From: Mesorhizobium sp.
Lineage (GTDB): Bacteria > Pseudomonadota > Alphaproteobacteria > Rhizobiales > Rhizobiaceae
Assembly: GCF_004962245.1 (NCBI RefSeq)
Contig: NZ_SUHQ01000001.1
Span: 68,549 to 132,548 of the forward strand
Direction: 5' to 3'
DNA length: 64,000 nucleotides
In this document: positions 42,747-52,076 of the stretch, piece after piece
Layout: each line of letters begins with the position of its first letter
Numbering within the stretch: position 1 is the first letter of the stretch
Translations under genes and position numbers: made by a program
Notes under the pieces: model-generated
Database searches by the model: none
The model's input: only the letters and a program-made list of their open reading frames with translations
What the model was told of the DNA's origin: nothing

Positions 42747-44159
42747 ATGAACAAGAATCCCATTCACATCGTCGGCGGCGGCCTCGCCGGTTCCGAAGCG
42801 GCATGGCAGGCGGCCGAAGCTGGCGTTCCGATCGTGCTGCATGAAATGCGTCCCGTCCGCGGCACCGATGCGCACAAGACGGATGGGCTGGCCGAGCTCG
42901 TCTGTTCCAATTCGTTCCGCTCCGACGACGCGCAAACCAATGCCGTCGGCCTGCTGCACGCCGAAATGCGGCTGGCCGGTTCGCTGATCATGAGCGCCAG
43001 CGACGCGCACCAGGTGCCGGCCGGCGGCGCGCTGGCCGTCGACCGCGACGGATTTTCGCAAGCGGTGACCAGAAAGCTCGAAGCGCACCCGCTCATCACC
43101 ATCCAGCGCGAGGAAGTGCCCAGCCTGCCGCCGGCGGACTGGGACCAGGCGATCGTCGCTACCGGCCCGCTGACCGCACCTGGGCTCGCCCAATCGATAG
43201 CGGAAGTGACCGGCGCCGATGCGCTCGCCTTCTTCGACGCCATCGCGCCGATCGTCCATTTCGACACGATCGACATGGACATCTGCTGGTTCCAGTCGCG
43301 CTACGACAAGGTCGGCCCCGGCGGCACCGGCAAGGACTATATCAACTGCCCGATGGACAAGGAGCAGTATCTCGCCTTCGTAGAGGCGCTTCTGGAGGGC
43401 CAAAAGACCGAATTCAAGCAATGGGAAGGCACGCCCTATTTCGACGGCTGCCTGCCGATCGAGATCATGGCCGCGCGCGGCGTCGAGACGCTGCGCCATG
43501 GGCCGATGAAGCCGATGGGGCTGACCAATGCGCACAATCCGTCGGTGAAGGCCTATGCTGTCGTCCAGCTTCGCCAGGACAATGCGCTGGGCACGCTCTA
43601 CAACATGGTCGGCTTCCAGACCAAGCTGAAGCATGCCGAGCAGGTGCGCGTGTTCCGCACCATCCCGGGCCTCGAGAACGCCGAATTCGCCCGCCTCGGC
43701 GGCCTGCACCGCAACACCTATATCAATTCGCCGACGCTGCTTGACGCCTCGCTGCAGTTGAAGTCGCGGCCCGGCCTGCGCTTCGCCGGCCAGATCACCG
43801 GCTGCGAAGGCTATGTCGAAAGTGCGGCCATCGGCCTGCTTGCCGGGCGCTTTGCCGCCGCCGAGCGGTTGGGCCACGCGCCGGCGCTGCCGCCGCTGAC
43901 CACGGCTTTTGGCGCGCTGCTCAACCATATCACCGGCGGTCATATCGTTTCCGACGACGAGCCGGGAAAGCGCTCCTTCCAGCCGATGAACGTTAATTTC
44001 GGCCTGTTCCCCCCGGTGGAAGCGCCGAAAGCCGAGGGAAAGCGCCTTCGCGGCAAGGACAAGACGGTCGCCAAGCGGCGCGCGGTGACTTCGCGCGCGC
44101 TGGCCGACTGCCGCGAATGGCTCGGACTGGCACCATTGGCGGTGGAAGCGGCGGAGTAG
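42747..44159 (+). CDS. trmFO: FAD/folate-dependent tRNA (uracil-54-C5)-methyltransferase
   Basis: 470 aa from ATG 42747. N-terminal dinucleotide fold [20 protein letters not shown] binds FAD; then [41 protein letters not shown] (with the conserved Cys) and [16 protein letters not shown] near the C-terminus. It makes ribothymidine 54 in tRNA T-loops using methylene-tetrahydrofolate. Monocistronic; converges with the phytoene-synthase-like gene. Confidence 0.97.
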   Translation: MNKNPIHIVGGGLAGSEAAWQAAEAGVPIVLHEMRPVRGTDAHKTDGLAELVCSNSFRSDDAQTNAVGLLHAEMRLAGSLIMSASDAHQVPAGGALAVDRDGFSQAVTRKLEAHPLITIQREEVPSLPPADWDQAIVATGPLTAPGLAQSIAEVTGADALAFFDAIAPIVHFDTIDMDICWFQSRYDKVGPGGTGKDYINCPMDKEQYLAFVEALLEGQKTEFKQWEGTPYFDGCLPIEIMAARGVETLRHGPMKPMGLTNAHNPSVKAYAVVQLRQDNALGTLYNMVGFQTKLKHAEQVRVFRTIPGLENAEFARLGGLHRNTYINSPTLLDASLQLKSRPGLRFAGQITGCEGYVESAAIGLLAGRFAAAERLGHAPALPPLTTAFGALLNHITGGHIVSDDEPGKRSFQPMNVNFGLFPPVEAPKAEGKRLRGKDKTVAKRRAVTSRALADCREWLGLAPLAVEAAE

Positions 44160-44182
44160 CAGTTGCGTAGCGCGTGCAGCCT

Positions 44183-45034
44183 TCAGGCGTCCGGCCAGCC
44201 TCGTGTCGCACGCCGGAACAGCAGCCAATGCCGGTGCATAGCCGAGAGGCGCGCCGCGCCGTCGAGAGGAAAATGGCGGCCACTTTCCATCTTGCCGAGA
44301 TAGGCGCGCGACAAGGCCAGCGGCAGAAATGCCGGGCGCAACGAAACCGGCAAAGCCGACGCACCCTGCTCGAAAGCAGACAAGTGCTCCCGCGCCAGCG
44401 CGATCATCGCGGCGACAGCGCGTTGCGCTCCAGGCCCACCATCGCCTGCAACGAACGCCTCCGGCGACGACCCTGCCGCCGCCAGTATATCGGCCGGGAC
44501 AAAGCATTGCCCGCGCTTGCGGTGCAGCGGCAGCAGGAGCAAAAGGCCGGTCATCGCCTGTGCACAACCCGCCCTGCCCGCAAGTTCGGCAAACCGCGGC
44601 GCTTCGACGGGATCAAGCACCATCGCCGCAAGCTGGATAAGTGCCGCTGCGGTCTCGCCGCAATAGCCCTCCAGATCGGTGCGCGACGGCATCGGGTCGT
44701 CATAGAGATCGAAGACGCGGGCTTCGAGCATGTTCTCGAACGCGGGTTTCGGCAGACGGTAGGCGGAAATCGTGGCCTTCAGAGCATCCGCGACAGGATG
44801 GCCGATGTTTGCCCCGTCGTCCTCGGCTACGATGACATCGCGCCACCATTGCAGCCGCACCTCGCCAGGCAGCGCCTCGCGGATACGGTCACGAATGCCC
44901 GATATCTCGGCATTGAAGGCATAAAGCGAAAAAAGTGCCTCACGCTTGTCTTCAGGCGCATAGAGCACGGAAACATAGCGGTCACGGTCGGCGGCTCGCA
45001 CCGTTTCCATGACGATTTTAGCGTTTTCGCTCAC
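44183..45034 (-). CDS. Phytoene/squalene synthase-like protein (NDUFAF6-like)
   Basis: 283 aa starting at GTG 45034, two bases after the upstream stop; an open frame continues to 45136 across the neighbour and is not credible. Class I prenyl synthase fold: RYVSVLYAPEDKREALFSLY, EVRLQWWRDVI and YCGETAAALIQLAAM. The DxxxD magnesium motifs of true squalene or phytoene synthases are not clear. This, and its position next to the Mth938/secDF genes, fits the NDUFAF6-like group linked to respiratory complex I assembly rather than isoprenoid synthesis. Confidence 0.8.
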   Translation of the reverse strand: MSENAKIVMETVRAADRDRYVSVLYAPEDKREALFSLYAFNAEISGIRDRIREALPGEVRLQWWRDVIVAEDDGANIGHPVADALKATISAYRLPKPAFENMLEARVFDLYDDPMPSRTDLEGYCGETAAALIQLAAMVLDPVEAPRFAELAGRAGCAQAMTGLLLLLPLHRKRGQCFVPADILAAAGSSPEAFVAGDGGPGAQRAVAAMIALAREHLSAFEQGASALPVSLRPAFLPLALSRAYLGKMESGRHFPLDGAARLSAMHRHWLLFRRATRGWPDA

Positions 45035-45035
45035 G

Positions 45036-45425
45036 TCACTCGACGGCGATAAGCGCAGCGGCCACCGCACGGTTTTCCGCCAGAAGAACATTGTAGGTCC
45101 GCACGGCTGCGCCGGTCGACATCGGATCGGACGCAATGCCCGCCGCCTTCAGCGTGGTACGCAACGCCGCCGGCAACAGCCTGAGATCCTTGCCGGCACC
45201 GACCAGCAGGATCTCGACCTTGTCGGCCTCGTCGAGCAGCTTGGCGAAATCCGCCGCCGTCAATGCCAAGGGATCCGCCGGCTCCCAGCCGTAGATGCCC
45301 GACGGCAGGCACAGAAGCGAGCCGCGATGCGACATGTCGGCGAAACGGAACCCGCCATTGCCATAGGCCTCGATCGGCGCACGACCGGGGAAATGCGCTT
45401 CGCGGATGACGATGCCTTTTGCCAC
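45036..45425 (-). CDS. Mth938-like domain protein (NDUFAF3-like)
   Basis: 129 aa. DUF498/Mth938 fold: IEAYGNGGFRFADMSHRGSL, VEILLVGAGKDLRLLPAALR and DPMSTGAAVRTYNVLLAENR. The human homologue NDUFAF3 is a complex I assembly factor, and the bacterial gene is typically next to secDF, as here: 14 bases after the secDF stop and directly before the phytoene-synthase-like gene. A membrane-insertion or assembly role is the inference. Confidence 0.9.
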   Translation of the reverse strand: MAKGIVIREAHFPGRAPIEAYGNGGFRFADMSHRGSLLCLPSGIYGWEPADPLALTAADFAKLLDEADKVEILLVGAGKDLRLLPAALRTTLKAAGIASDPMSTGAAVRTYNVLLAENRAVAAALIAVE

Positions 45426-45439
45426 GGGCGCGGAAATCG

Positions 45440-47992
45440 TCAGGTTGCCACGGCTTTGCCGCCGCTCACCGGCTTCTCCTCGTCGGCCGTCGCGGCCTGT
45501 GGCCGCAGCTTGAACAGGATGAGCAGCGGGGCGGCAATGAAGATCGACGAATAGGTTCCGAAGACAACGCCGAACAGCATCGCCAGCGTGAACGAACGGA
45601 TCACCTCGCCGCCGAACAGGACCAGCGCCAGCAGCGCGAGCATCGTTGTCACCGAGGTCAGCGTGGTTCTGGACAGCGTCTCGTTGATGGCGTTGTTCAG
45701 CAGTTGCGGCAGCGGCATTCTCTTGTACTTTCGCAAGTCTTCGCGAACACGGTCATAGACGACGATCGTATCATTGAGTGAATAGCCGATGATGGTGAGT
45801 ATCGCCGCAAGCGACGACTGGTTGAATTCAAGGCCGGTGATGACGAAGAAGCCGATCGTCATGACCACGTCGTGGACTGTGGCGATGATGGCGCCGACCG
45901 CAAACTGCCATTCGAAGCGGAACCAGACATAGATCAGGATTCCGAGCAGTGCGATCAGCATGGCGATGGTGCCTTGCTTGGCGAGCTCGCCGGAAACCGT
46001 CGGCCCCACCACCTCGACGCGGCGGAAATCGTAATTGTCCTGCAACTCGCCGCGCACCTTGTCGATGACGGTCTGTTCGGCGTTCTCGCCGCCCTCCTGC
46101 GTGCCGACGCGAATCAAGACGTCGTTCGGGTCGCCGAACTGCTGCACCTGCACTTCGCCGATGTTGAGCTCCGAAAGCCTTGCGCGGATGTCGGCAATAT
46201 CGGCGGTGCCATCCTTGGCCTGGACCTCGATCAGCGAACCGCCCTTGAAGTCGATGCCGTAATTGATGTCGACGGTCATGAACAGCACGACCGACAGGAT
46301 CGACAGCACGCTGGACAGCGCGAATGTCCAGCGACGGATGCCCATGAACGGAATTCGCGTGCCCGGCGGGACGAAGGTCACCGGCGCGCGCGGCAACTCC
46401 TTCGGGCGGGCGCGGCGAAGCCACATCGACACCAGCAGCCGGGTGAAGGTGAAGGCGGTGAAGACGGTGGTCAGAATGCCGATGGCGAAGGTTACGGCAA
46501 AGCCCTTCACCGGCCCGGTCCCGAGCCAGAACAGCACCACGGTCGCGATCAGCGAGGTGACGTTCGAATCGACGATGGTCGCCAGCGCTTTCGAAAAACC
46601 CGTGTCGATCGCCTGGATGACCGAGCGGCCGTTTCGCCGCTCCTCACGGATGCGCTCATAGATAAGGACGTTGGAATCGACCGCCATGCCGATGGTCAGC
46701 ACGATACCGGCAATGCCCGGCAAGGTCAGCGTCGCGCCTAGCAACGACAGCACCGCGACGATCATCGCCACATGCACCGCCAGCGCGATGTTGGCTATGA
46801 AACCGAGAAAGCCGTAGGCCACGAACATGAACACGACGACGAGGATGGAGCCGATCACGCCTGCAATCTTGCCGGCGCGGATGGAATCCTCGCCGAGGCC
46901 CGGGCCCACAGTGCGCTCTTCGATCACCGTCAGCGTCGCCGGCAGCGCGCCAGCACGCAACAGCACGGCGAGGTCGTTGGCGCTTTCGGCGGTGAAATTG
47001 CCCGATATCTGGCCGCTGCCGCCAAGGATCGGTTCGCGGATCTGCGGCGCCGAAATCACCTGATTGTCGAGGATGATGGCAAACAGCTTGCCGACATTCT
47101 GCGAGGTGGCTTGGCCGAAGCGCGCCGCTCCCTTGGAATCGAAGGTGAACGAAACCACCGGCTCGTTGGTCTGCGAATTGTATGTCGCCTGCGCATCGAC
47201 GAGATTTTCGCCCGAAACGATGACGCGGTTCTCGATCAGATACGGAACCGGCGGATCATCCTGCGAATACAGAATCGAGGACCCCGCCGGCGGACGGCCG
47301 TTGAGCGCGTCTTGCACCGGCATCGACTGGTCAACCATCTGGAAGGTCAGCTTGGCGGTCTGGCCAAGAATGTCCTTCAGCCTTTGCGGATCCTGCAGGC
47401 CCGGCACCTGGACCAGAATGCGGTCTTCGCCCTGGCGCTGCACAATCGGCTCGGTGGTGCCGAGTTCGTTGACGCGGCGATCGACGACCTCGAGCGACTG
47501 CGCCAGCGCGGCTGACGTGCGGTATTTGATGCCGGCATCGGTGACGGCGAATTTGAGCAGGCCGGGCTCGGAATCATCCAGCGACATCTCCTGGACGGAG
47601 CCGCCGCTGAACAGGCCGGCGGCCACCGGGTCGGTCAATGTCTTCAGCGCTGTCTTGGCGGCATCGACCTGACTGGGATCGGTGATGCGGACCTGCACGG
47701 TCCGGCCTGATCCGGAAAGGCCGGTGTAACCGATCTTGGCGTCGCGCAGCCGCGTCCTGATTTCGTCGCGCGTCGTCTCCAGCCGATCCTTGATCAGATC
47801 GTTCGGATCCATCCTGAGCAGGATATGCGAGCCGCCCTGCAGATCGAGGCCGAGCGTCATCTGGCGCTTCGGCACCCAGTCGGGAAGCCTGGCGAGGGTG
47901 CTTGCCGAAAAAAGGTTGGGCGCAGCGAGGATCACAGTGGCGGCCACGGCCAGCCAGATCAGGATCATCTTGAAGCGCGAGAAGTAAAGCAT
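45440..47992 (-). CDS. secDF: Fused protein translocase subunit SecDF
   Basis: 850 aa, SecD (about 1-535) fused to SecF (about 545-850), as usual in rhizobia. TM1 MILIWLAVAATVILAAPNLF, D1 entry MTLGLDLQGGSHILLRMDPN, periplasmic P1 domain, and conserved membrane segments TLPGIAGIVLTIGMAVDSNV with the Asp/Arg proton-path motif (DSNVLIYERIREE). The SecF part repeats this as GYSLNDTIVVYDRVRED. It uses proton motive force to complete Sec export. The leftward operon is yajC-secDF-Mth938-phytoene-synthase-like. Confidence 0.98.
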   Translation of the reverse strand: MLYFSRFKMILIWLAVAATVILAAPNLFSASTLARLPDWVPKRQMTLGLDLQGGSHILLRMDPNDLIKDRLETTRDEIRTRLRDAKIGYTGLSGSGRTVQVRITDPSQVDAAKTALKTLTDPVAAGLFSGGSVQEMSLDDSEPGLLKFAVTDAGIKYRTSAALAQSLEVVDRRVNELGTTEPIVQRQGEDRILVQVPGLQDPQRLKDILGQTAKLTFQMVDQSMPVQDALNGRPPAGSSILYSQDDPPVPYLIENRVIVSGENLVDAQATYNSQTNEPVVSFTFDSKGAARFGQATSQNVGKLFAIILDNQVISAPQIREPILGGSGQISGNFTAESANDLAVLLRAGALPATLTVIEERTVGPGLGEDSIRAGKIAGVIGSILVVVFMFVAYGFLGFIANIALAVHVAMIVAVLSLLGATLTLPGIAGIVLTIGMAVDSNVLIYERIREERRNGRSVIQAIDTGFSKALATIVDSNVTSLIATVVLFWLGTGPVKGFAVTFAIGILTTVFTAFTFTRLLVSMWLRRARPKELPRAPVTFVPPGTRIPFMGIRRWTFALSSVLSILSVVLFMTVDINYGIDFKGGSLIEVQAKDGTADIADIRARLSELNIGEVQVQQFGDPNDVLIRVGTQEGGENAEQTVIDKVRGELQDNYDFRRVEVVGPTVSGELAKQGTIAMLIALLGILIYVWFRFEWQFAVGAIIATVHDVVMTIGFFVITGLEFNQSSLAAILTIIGYSLNDTIVVYDRVREDLRKYKRMPLPQLLNNAINETLSRTTLTSVTTMLALLALVLFGGEVIRSFTLAMLFGVVFGTYSSIFIAAPLLILFKLRPQAATADEEKPVSGGKAVAT

Positions 47993-48043
47993 ATGGCGTC
48001 GTCCGTCAGGGCGTTCTAGCGGATCGTTCCGCCGACAATCCGG

Positions 48044-48382
48044 TTATTTCTTGGCGTTCTGGTTCGCCACCGGCTCACCCTTGACACGCACATCTGCGAT
48101 CGTCGAGCGCAGCGCCGTTACCTTTGTGCCACCGCCGAGATCGATCTCGAGCTCATTGTCGTCGATCACCTTGGTCACCTTGCCGACGAAACCGCCGCCA
48201 GTGATGACCGTGTCGCCGCGGCGGACCGCCGCCAGCATCTCGCCGCGCTTCTTCAACTGCGTGCGCTGCGGCCGGATGATCAGAAAATACATGATCACAA
48301 AAATCAGGACAAACGGCAAAATGCTGATGAACATATCCGGAGAGGTGCCGACGCCTTGGGCATATGCCGGTGTCACGAACAT
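48044..48382 (-). CDS. yajC: Preprotein translocase subunit YajC
   Basis: 112 aa from ATG 48382, with AGGAG twelve to eight bases upstream; the longer frame to 48580 is not supported. One membrane helix (ILPFVLIFVIMYFLIIRPQ, with the family RPQ) followed by KKRGEMLAAVRRGDTVITGG, a small beta domain. YajC associates with SecDF and the SecYEG channel. First gene of the leftward secretion operon. Confidence 0.97.
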   Translation of the reverse strand: MFVTPAYAQGVGTSPDMFISILPFVLIFVIMYFLIIRPQRTQLKKRGEMLAAVRRGDTVITGGGFVGKVTKVIDDNELEIDLGGGTKVTALRSTIADVRVKGEPVANQNAKK

Positions 48383-48672
48383 TGAGGTACTCCTGAATTT
48401 TGAAAAACAGCCGCCAAACCGTATCCTGTGAAATTTGGCGGCCCCGTGAAATTTGGCCGGAATATAGTCGGTAACGTTGCCAATGCAACTGCGGCCAGGC
48501 ATTTCAGCTGCTTTTCCGGCTGGTTGAGCCGTGTTAGAGCATGGTCCCGAAAAACAACGCCGATTTTCGGAAAAGATCATGCTCTAACAAAAGGTTGGAA
48601 CCGGTTCCGAAACCGCCGGAACCAAACAGGTTCCGTCTCATGCCCTCCCGAATGCAAAACAAAAAAGATAAG
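48383..48672. other. Divergent intergenic region between yajC and ATPase gene
   Basis: 290 bases carrying a palindromic repeat at 48533-48588 and no gene. Promoters in both directions expected; none identified with confidence. Confidence 0.45.
48533..48588. repeat. Palindromic intergenic repeat, GTTAGAGCATG type
   Basis: GTTAGAGCATG (48533-48543) / CATGCTCTAAC (48578-48588), with CCGAAAA and TTTTCGG inside. Classic rhizobial short extragenic palindrome. It could be transcribed as a hairpin in the leader of the downstream ATPase gene. Confidence 0.8.
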
Positions 48673-49548
48673 ATGAGCGACAGCACAATCGAAGCCCTGA
48701 ACAAGAAACTCGACCGCCTGATCGAGGCGGTCGCCCGCCTCGCCCCGCCGCCGGTACCGGAAACCGACCTCGGAGAGGCCGACTGCTTCGTCTGGCAGGC
48801 CGATCCCGGCTATCTGGAGCCGGTGCGCAAGGTGAACCGCGTCGACATCGGCCTGATCCGCGGCGTCGACCGCGTCCGCGACATATTGGTCGACAACACA
48901 GAGCGCTTCGCCTTCGGTTACGCAGCCAACAATGTGCTGTTGTGGGGCGCACGCGGCATGGGAAAATCCTCGCTGGTCAAGGCCGTGCATGCCGCCATCA
49001 ATGCCTCGACGAAACTGGACCTGCCGCTCAAGCTCATCGAGATCCACCGTGAGGACATCGACACGCTGCCGAAGCTTATGGCGCTGCTGAAGGCGGCACC
49101 TTATCGTTTCATCCTGTTTTGCGACGACCTTTCCTTCGACCACGACGACACATCCTACAAGTCGCTGAAGGCGGCACTCGAAGGCGGCGTCGAGGGCCGC
49201 CCGGCCAATGTGATCTTCTACGCCACGTCGAACCGGCGCCACCTTCTGCCGCGCGACATGATCGACAATGAGCGCTCGACCGCTATCAACCCGTCGGAGG
49301 CGGTCGAGGAAAAAGTTTCGCTGTCCGACCGTTTCGGCCTCTGGCTCGGCTTCCACAAATGCTCGCAGGACGAGTATCTCGACATGGTCGACGGCTATGT
49401 CCGCCATCACGGCCTTGCCGTCGATCCCGAGACGCTGCGGGCCGAGGCGCTGGAATGGGCGACGACGCGCGGCAGCCGGTCAGGCCGCGTCGCCTGGCAA
49501 TTCACCCAGGATCTGGCAGGCCGGCTCGGCAAATCGCTCAAGGATTAG
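48673..49548 (+). CDS. DUF815 family AAA-type ATPase
   Basis: 291 aa from ATG 48673 (MSDSTIEALNKKLDRLI); upstream in-frame ATGs at 48640 and 48652 are possible. Walker A GARGMGKSSLVKAVH, Walker B RFILFCDDLSFD, sensor-like NVIFYATSNRRHLLPRDM; the pattern is that of DUF815 P-loop ATPases. The first 45 residues form a short coiled helix. Substrate unknown. Divergent from yajC; ends before the nlpD-like gene on the opposite strand. Confidence 0.93.
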   Translation: MSDSTIEALNKKLDRLIEAVARLAPPPVPETDLGEADCFVWQADPGYLEPVRKVNRVDIGLIRGVDRVRDILVDNTERFAFGYAANNVLLWGARGMGKSSLVKAVHAAINASTKLDLPLKLIEIHREDIDTLPKLMALLKAAPYRFILFCDDLSFDHDDTSYKSLKAALEGGVEGRPANVIFYATSNRRHLLPRDMIDNERSTAINPSEAVEEKVSLSDRFGLWLGFHKCSQDEYLDMVDGYVRHHGLAVDPETLRAEALEWATTRGSRSGRVAWQFTQDLAGRLGKSLKD

Positions 49549-49588
49549 ACCATGATGCCGAGCCTTCGGTTCGGACAAGATCGTGGTC
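49548..49588. repeat. Degenerate palindromic repeat, GACCATGAT type
   Basis: GACCATGAT (49548-49556) / ATCGTGGTC (49580-49588) with one mismatch and a TTCGG-containing centre; same family as 48533 and 58181. It directly overlaps the ATPase gene stop. Confidence 0.55.
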
Positions 49589-49601
49589 CAGAAAAGCAAC
49601 T

Positions 49602-49630
49602 GAAAAAGCCCGCCCCTTGCGGAGCGGGCT
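49602..49630 (-). terminator. Rho-independent terminator of the nlpD-like gene
   Basis: Minus strand AGCCCGCTCCGCAAGGGGCGGGCT hairpin followed by TTTTTC (A-run 49603-49607 on plus). Located 85 bases after the nlpD-like stop. Confidence 0.8.
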
Positions 49631-49680
49631 GAGCCGGCGGGCCGGACTGGAGGTCAGGCGGCCTGCAAACGCTTTTCTTG

Positions 49681-49741
49681 TTCTATTCGAGATAGGTCGA
49701 AGGGTCGACTTCTTCTATTCCAGATAGGTCGAAGGATCGAC
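49681..49741. repeat. Tandem near-duplicate of the nlpD-like gene 3' end
   Basis: Two 29-base copies, period 32: TTCTATTC(G/C)AGATAGGTCGA... at 49681 and 49713. The right copy encodes the last codons (VDPSTYLE-stop) of the nlpD-like gene; the left copy repeats the same codons and stop just downstream. Looks like a slippage duplication. Confidence 0.75.
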
Positions 49742-51193
49742 CGGCGCCGAATTCTTGCGCACTTCGAAATGCAGTTTCGGAGAGTCGGTGGTGCCGCTCA
49801 TGCCGGACTGCGCGATTTCCTGACCGCGCTTGACCTTCTGGCCGCGTTGGACCTCGATCGAACGGGCGTGACCATAGACCGTAACCAACCCGTTCTCGTG
49901 GCGCACCAGCACCGTATTGCCGAATTCCTTGAGGCCATCGCCGGCATAGATGACGACACCGTTCTCGGCCGCCTTGACCGGCGTTCCTTCCGGCACGGCG
50001 ATGTCGACACCATCCTTGCCGCCGCCAAAGCCGGAGATCACGCGGCCGCGCACCGGCCAGCGCATCTTGCCGATACCGGTGGCGTCAGGCGCCACCGCGT
50101 CGTCGTCCTCGGCCTGCTGGATGAGCTTCGTATCCTTCTTCGGCGGCGTGTAGGCGGCGAGTGTCTCCGACGGAGTGGTCTTTGCCGCGGGCTGGGTGGT
50201 GGCCGTCGTTACCGGATCGACTTTTGCCGGCTTGGCGCTGGCAACCGTCGCGGTTCCGCCGGCCGGCACCTTCAGGGTCTGGCCGATCTTGAGCAGACCG
50301 TCCTGCATGCCATTCGCCTGCTTCAACGCAACCACGCCGACGCCGGTCTTCCTGGCGATGGCCGTCAGCGTATCGCCCTGCTGGACCGTGTAGGTGCCAC
50401 CGGCGCCAGCCGGCTTGGGGGCGGCTTTTCCGTCCTTCGGCTGGCTTGCTGCGGCCGATGCATCCACCTGCGCAGCGGACTTGCCCTCCTTGAGCTTCGG
50501 CTGCTGCGGCAGCACGGCCACCATCTCCGGCGCCTTGGCCGGCAAATCATGCTTGGTGTCGTTGGCAGGCTTTGCGTCGGCAAGCTTCGGCGCCGGCTTC
50601 TTGCTCGAATAGGCATAAGCCGGGATGACGAGCTTCTGGCCGGCCTTCAGCCCGTTGGTGGCGCTCAGCCCATTGACCCTCATAAGCGCATCGGCGGGCA
50701 CGCCGTAGCGCCGCGACAGGCCGGAAATGGTCTCGCCGTCCTTGACGACGATCTCGGTGGCACGCGGTTCGCCGCCTGCCGTCGCCACGCGCGGGGCGTC
50801 AGGCTGTGCATCCTTGAACGGCTTTGCCACTGTCCCGGTCGCGGTCCGGTCGACCTGGGAGGCAGGCGCCAGCGCGGGGGCTGGCTGCGCCTGGCTGACA
50901 GGCGGCAATTGCTGCGTCGTCACCGGCGGTTCGAGGCTTGAGCGGGTGACCGACTGGGTGTGGCTGCCGTCGAGCGGCGCGGCCGAAACCGGGGCGTCGC
51001 CGGGATAAGGCTGGGCGGTGTCCTGCTTGTCGATAATCGTGCGCTGGTTGTTGGTCGAGGAGGTGAAAACGTCATCGACGCTGTTGAACCGCGAGACCTG
51101 GGAACTGCATCCCGCCGCGGTGCCCGCAACCATGAGGACGGCGAAGCTACGCGCCAGGTTGCGTCCGTTTGCCTTCAAAATACTGAATTGCAT
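49715..51193 (-). CDS. nlpD: NlpD/EnvC-like LysM and M23 (LytM) domain lipoprotein, likely degenerate
   Basis: 492 aa. Lipoprotein-type signal (SFAVLMVAGTAAG-C, Cys29). Two LysM domains bind peptidoglycan: around residues 145-195 (IVVKDGETISGLSRRYGVP) and 265-315 (YTVQQGDTLTAIARKTGVG). C-terminal LytM/M23 domain from about 370: WPVRGRVISGFGGGKDGVDI. The first zinc His (HxGxDI) is replaced by Lys-Asp, while YGHARS and LHFEVRK remain. Loss of that His means the protein is more likely an amidase activator, like E. coli NlpD, than a hydrolase. In the block with pcm, surE and serS. Confidence 0.9.
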   Translation of the reverse strand: MQFSILKANGRNLARSFAVLMVAGTAAGCSSQVSRFNSVDDVFTSSTNNQRTIIDKQDTAQPYPGDAPVSAAPLDGSHTQSVTRSSLEPPVTTQQLPPVSQAQPAPALAPASQVDRTATGTVAKPFKDAQPDAPRVATAGGEPRATEIVVKDGETISGLSRRYGVPADALMRVNGLSATNGLKAGQKLVIPAYAYSSKKPAPKLADAKPANDTKHDLPAKAPEMVAVLPQQPKLKEGKSAAQVDASAAASQPKDGKAAPKPAGAGGTYTVQQGDTLTAIARKTGVGVVALKQANGMQDGLLKIGQTLKVPAGGTATVASAKPAKVDPVTTATTQPAAKTTPSETLAAYTPPKKDTKLIQQAEDDDAVAPDATGIGKMRWPVRGRVISGFGGGKDGVDIAVPEGTPVKAAENGVVIYAGDGLKEFGNTVLVRHENGLVTVYGHARSIEVQRGQKVKRGQEIAQSGMSGTTDSPKLHFEVRKNSAPVDPSTYLE

Positions 51194-51410
51194 CGCATTT
51201 ACCCGCAGATACCCGGTACAGACTGACCGTGATTAAAGCGCGTTAATGTTACTGGTCGGTTAAACCGCTAGAATCAGACGCAAATTTTCTTAAAATATTT
51301 AAAGCTGGGCTTGGGCGGGTTGCGGCTCAGGTCAGGCCGAGCGGAGTCGGAGACGGGTGAGAAGCGACCAGACAGGTCGGTTGCGGGAATCACCTGAATA
51401 TCGACATACC

Positions 51411-52076
51411 CTAGATGACCGCGGCTACGCTGCGCAGGATCGGCTGCAGGCGGACGAGGCCGATGTCCTCGCGTTCGAAGCGGCTGCCGACCTTGGTCAG
51501 TTTAGCCAGCACCTGCTCGCCCTCCTCGGGTCCGATCGGTGCGATGACGATGCCGCCACTCGACAATTGGTCGAGCAGGAAGCGCGGCAGGCTGTCGAAG
51601 GCCGCCCATGCGACGATGCGGTCGAACGGCGCTTCGTTCGCCAGTCCGTTGGAGCCGTCCACCTGGCGCACGATGACATTGCCGATGCCGAGTGCCTCGA
51701 AGCGCTGCTTGGCCTGCTCGGCCAGCGTCCTGTAGCGGTCGATGGTGACGACCCGCACGGCAAGCCGCGACATCACCGCTGCTGTGTAACCGGACCCAGT
51801 GCCGATCTCGAGCACGCGGTTGCCCGGGTCGATGGCAAGCGCTGCGATCACCGCGGCTTGCAGATCGGCCCCCTCGATCGCCTCGCCGCATTCGATCGGC
51901 AGCATGCGATCCGTCCAGGCGATCGAATGGAACTGGGCGGAAAGGAAGCCGCGCCGCGGCGTCGCCTCGAAGGCTGCGATCAGCGCCTTCGGCACCATGC
52001 CCTTGCCACGCAGGCGAAGCAGGAATGCGGCGAAGCCTTCGCGGTCGTCGACCATCGGACTGTGGTTCAGGGTCAT
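51411..52076 (-). CDS. pcm: Protein-L-isoaspartate O-methyltransferase
   Basis: 221 aa. SAM-binding motif [17 protein letters not shown] and the family motifs [17 protein letters not shown] and [16 protein letters not shown]. It methylates isoaspartyl side chains so that damaged proteins can be repaired. The ATG overlaps the surE stop by 4 bases, the usual surE-pcm operon pairing. The nlpD-like gene follows after 217 bases. Confidence 0.94.
   Translation of the reverse strand: MTLNHSPMVDDREGFAAFLLRLRGKGMVPKALIAAFEATPRRGFLSAQFHSIAWTDRMLPIECGEAIEGADLQAAVIAALAIDPGNRVLEIGTGSGYTAAVMSRLAVRVVTIDRYRTLAEQAKQRFEALGIGNVIVRQVDGSNGLANEAPFDRIVAWAAFDSLPRFLLDQLSSGGIVIAPIGPEEGEQVLAKLTKVGSRFEREDIGLVRLQPILRSVAAVI

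Noticed and set aside
42723..44567. 614-codon minus-strand open frame opposite trmFO
   Set aside because: trmFO on the plus strand has full FAD and signature motifs; the opposite frame is compositionally a shadow.
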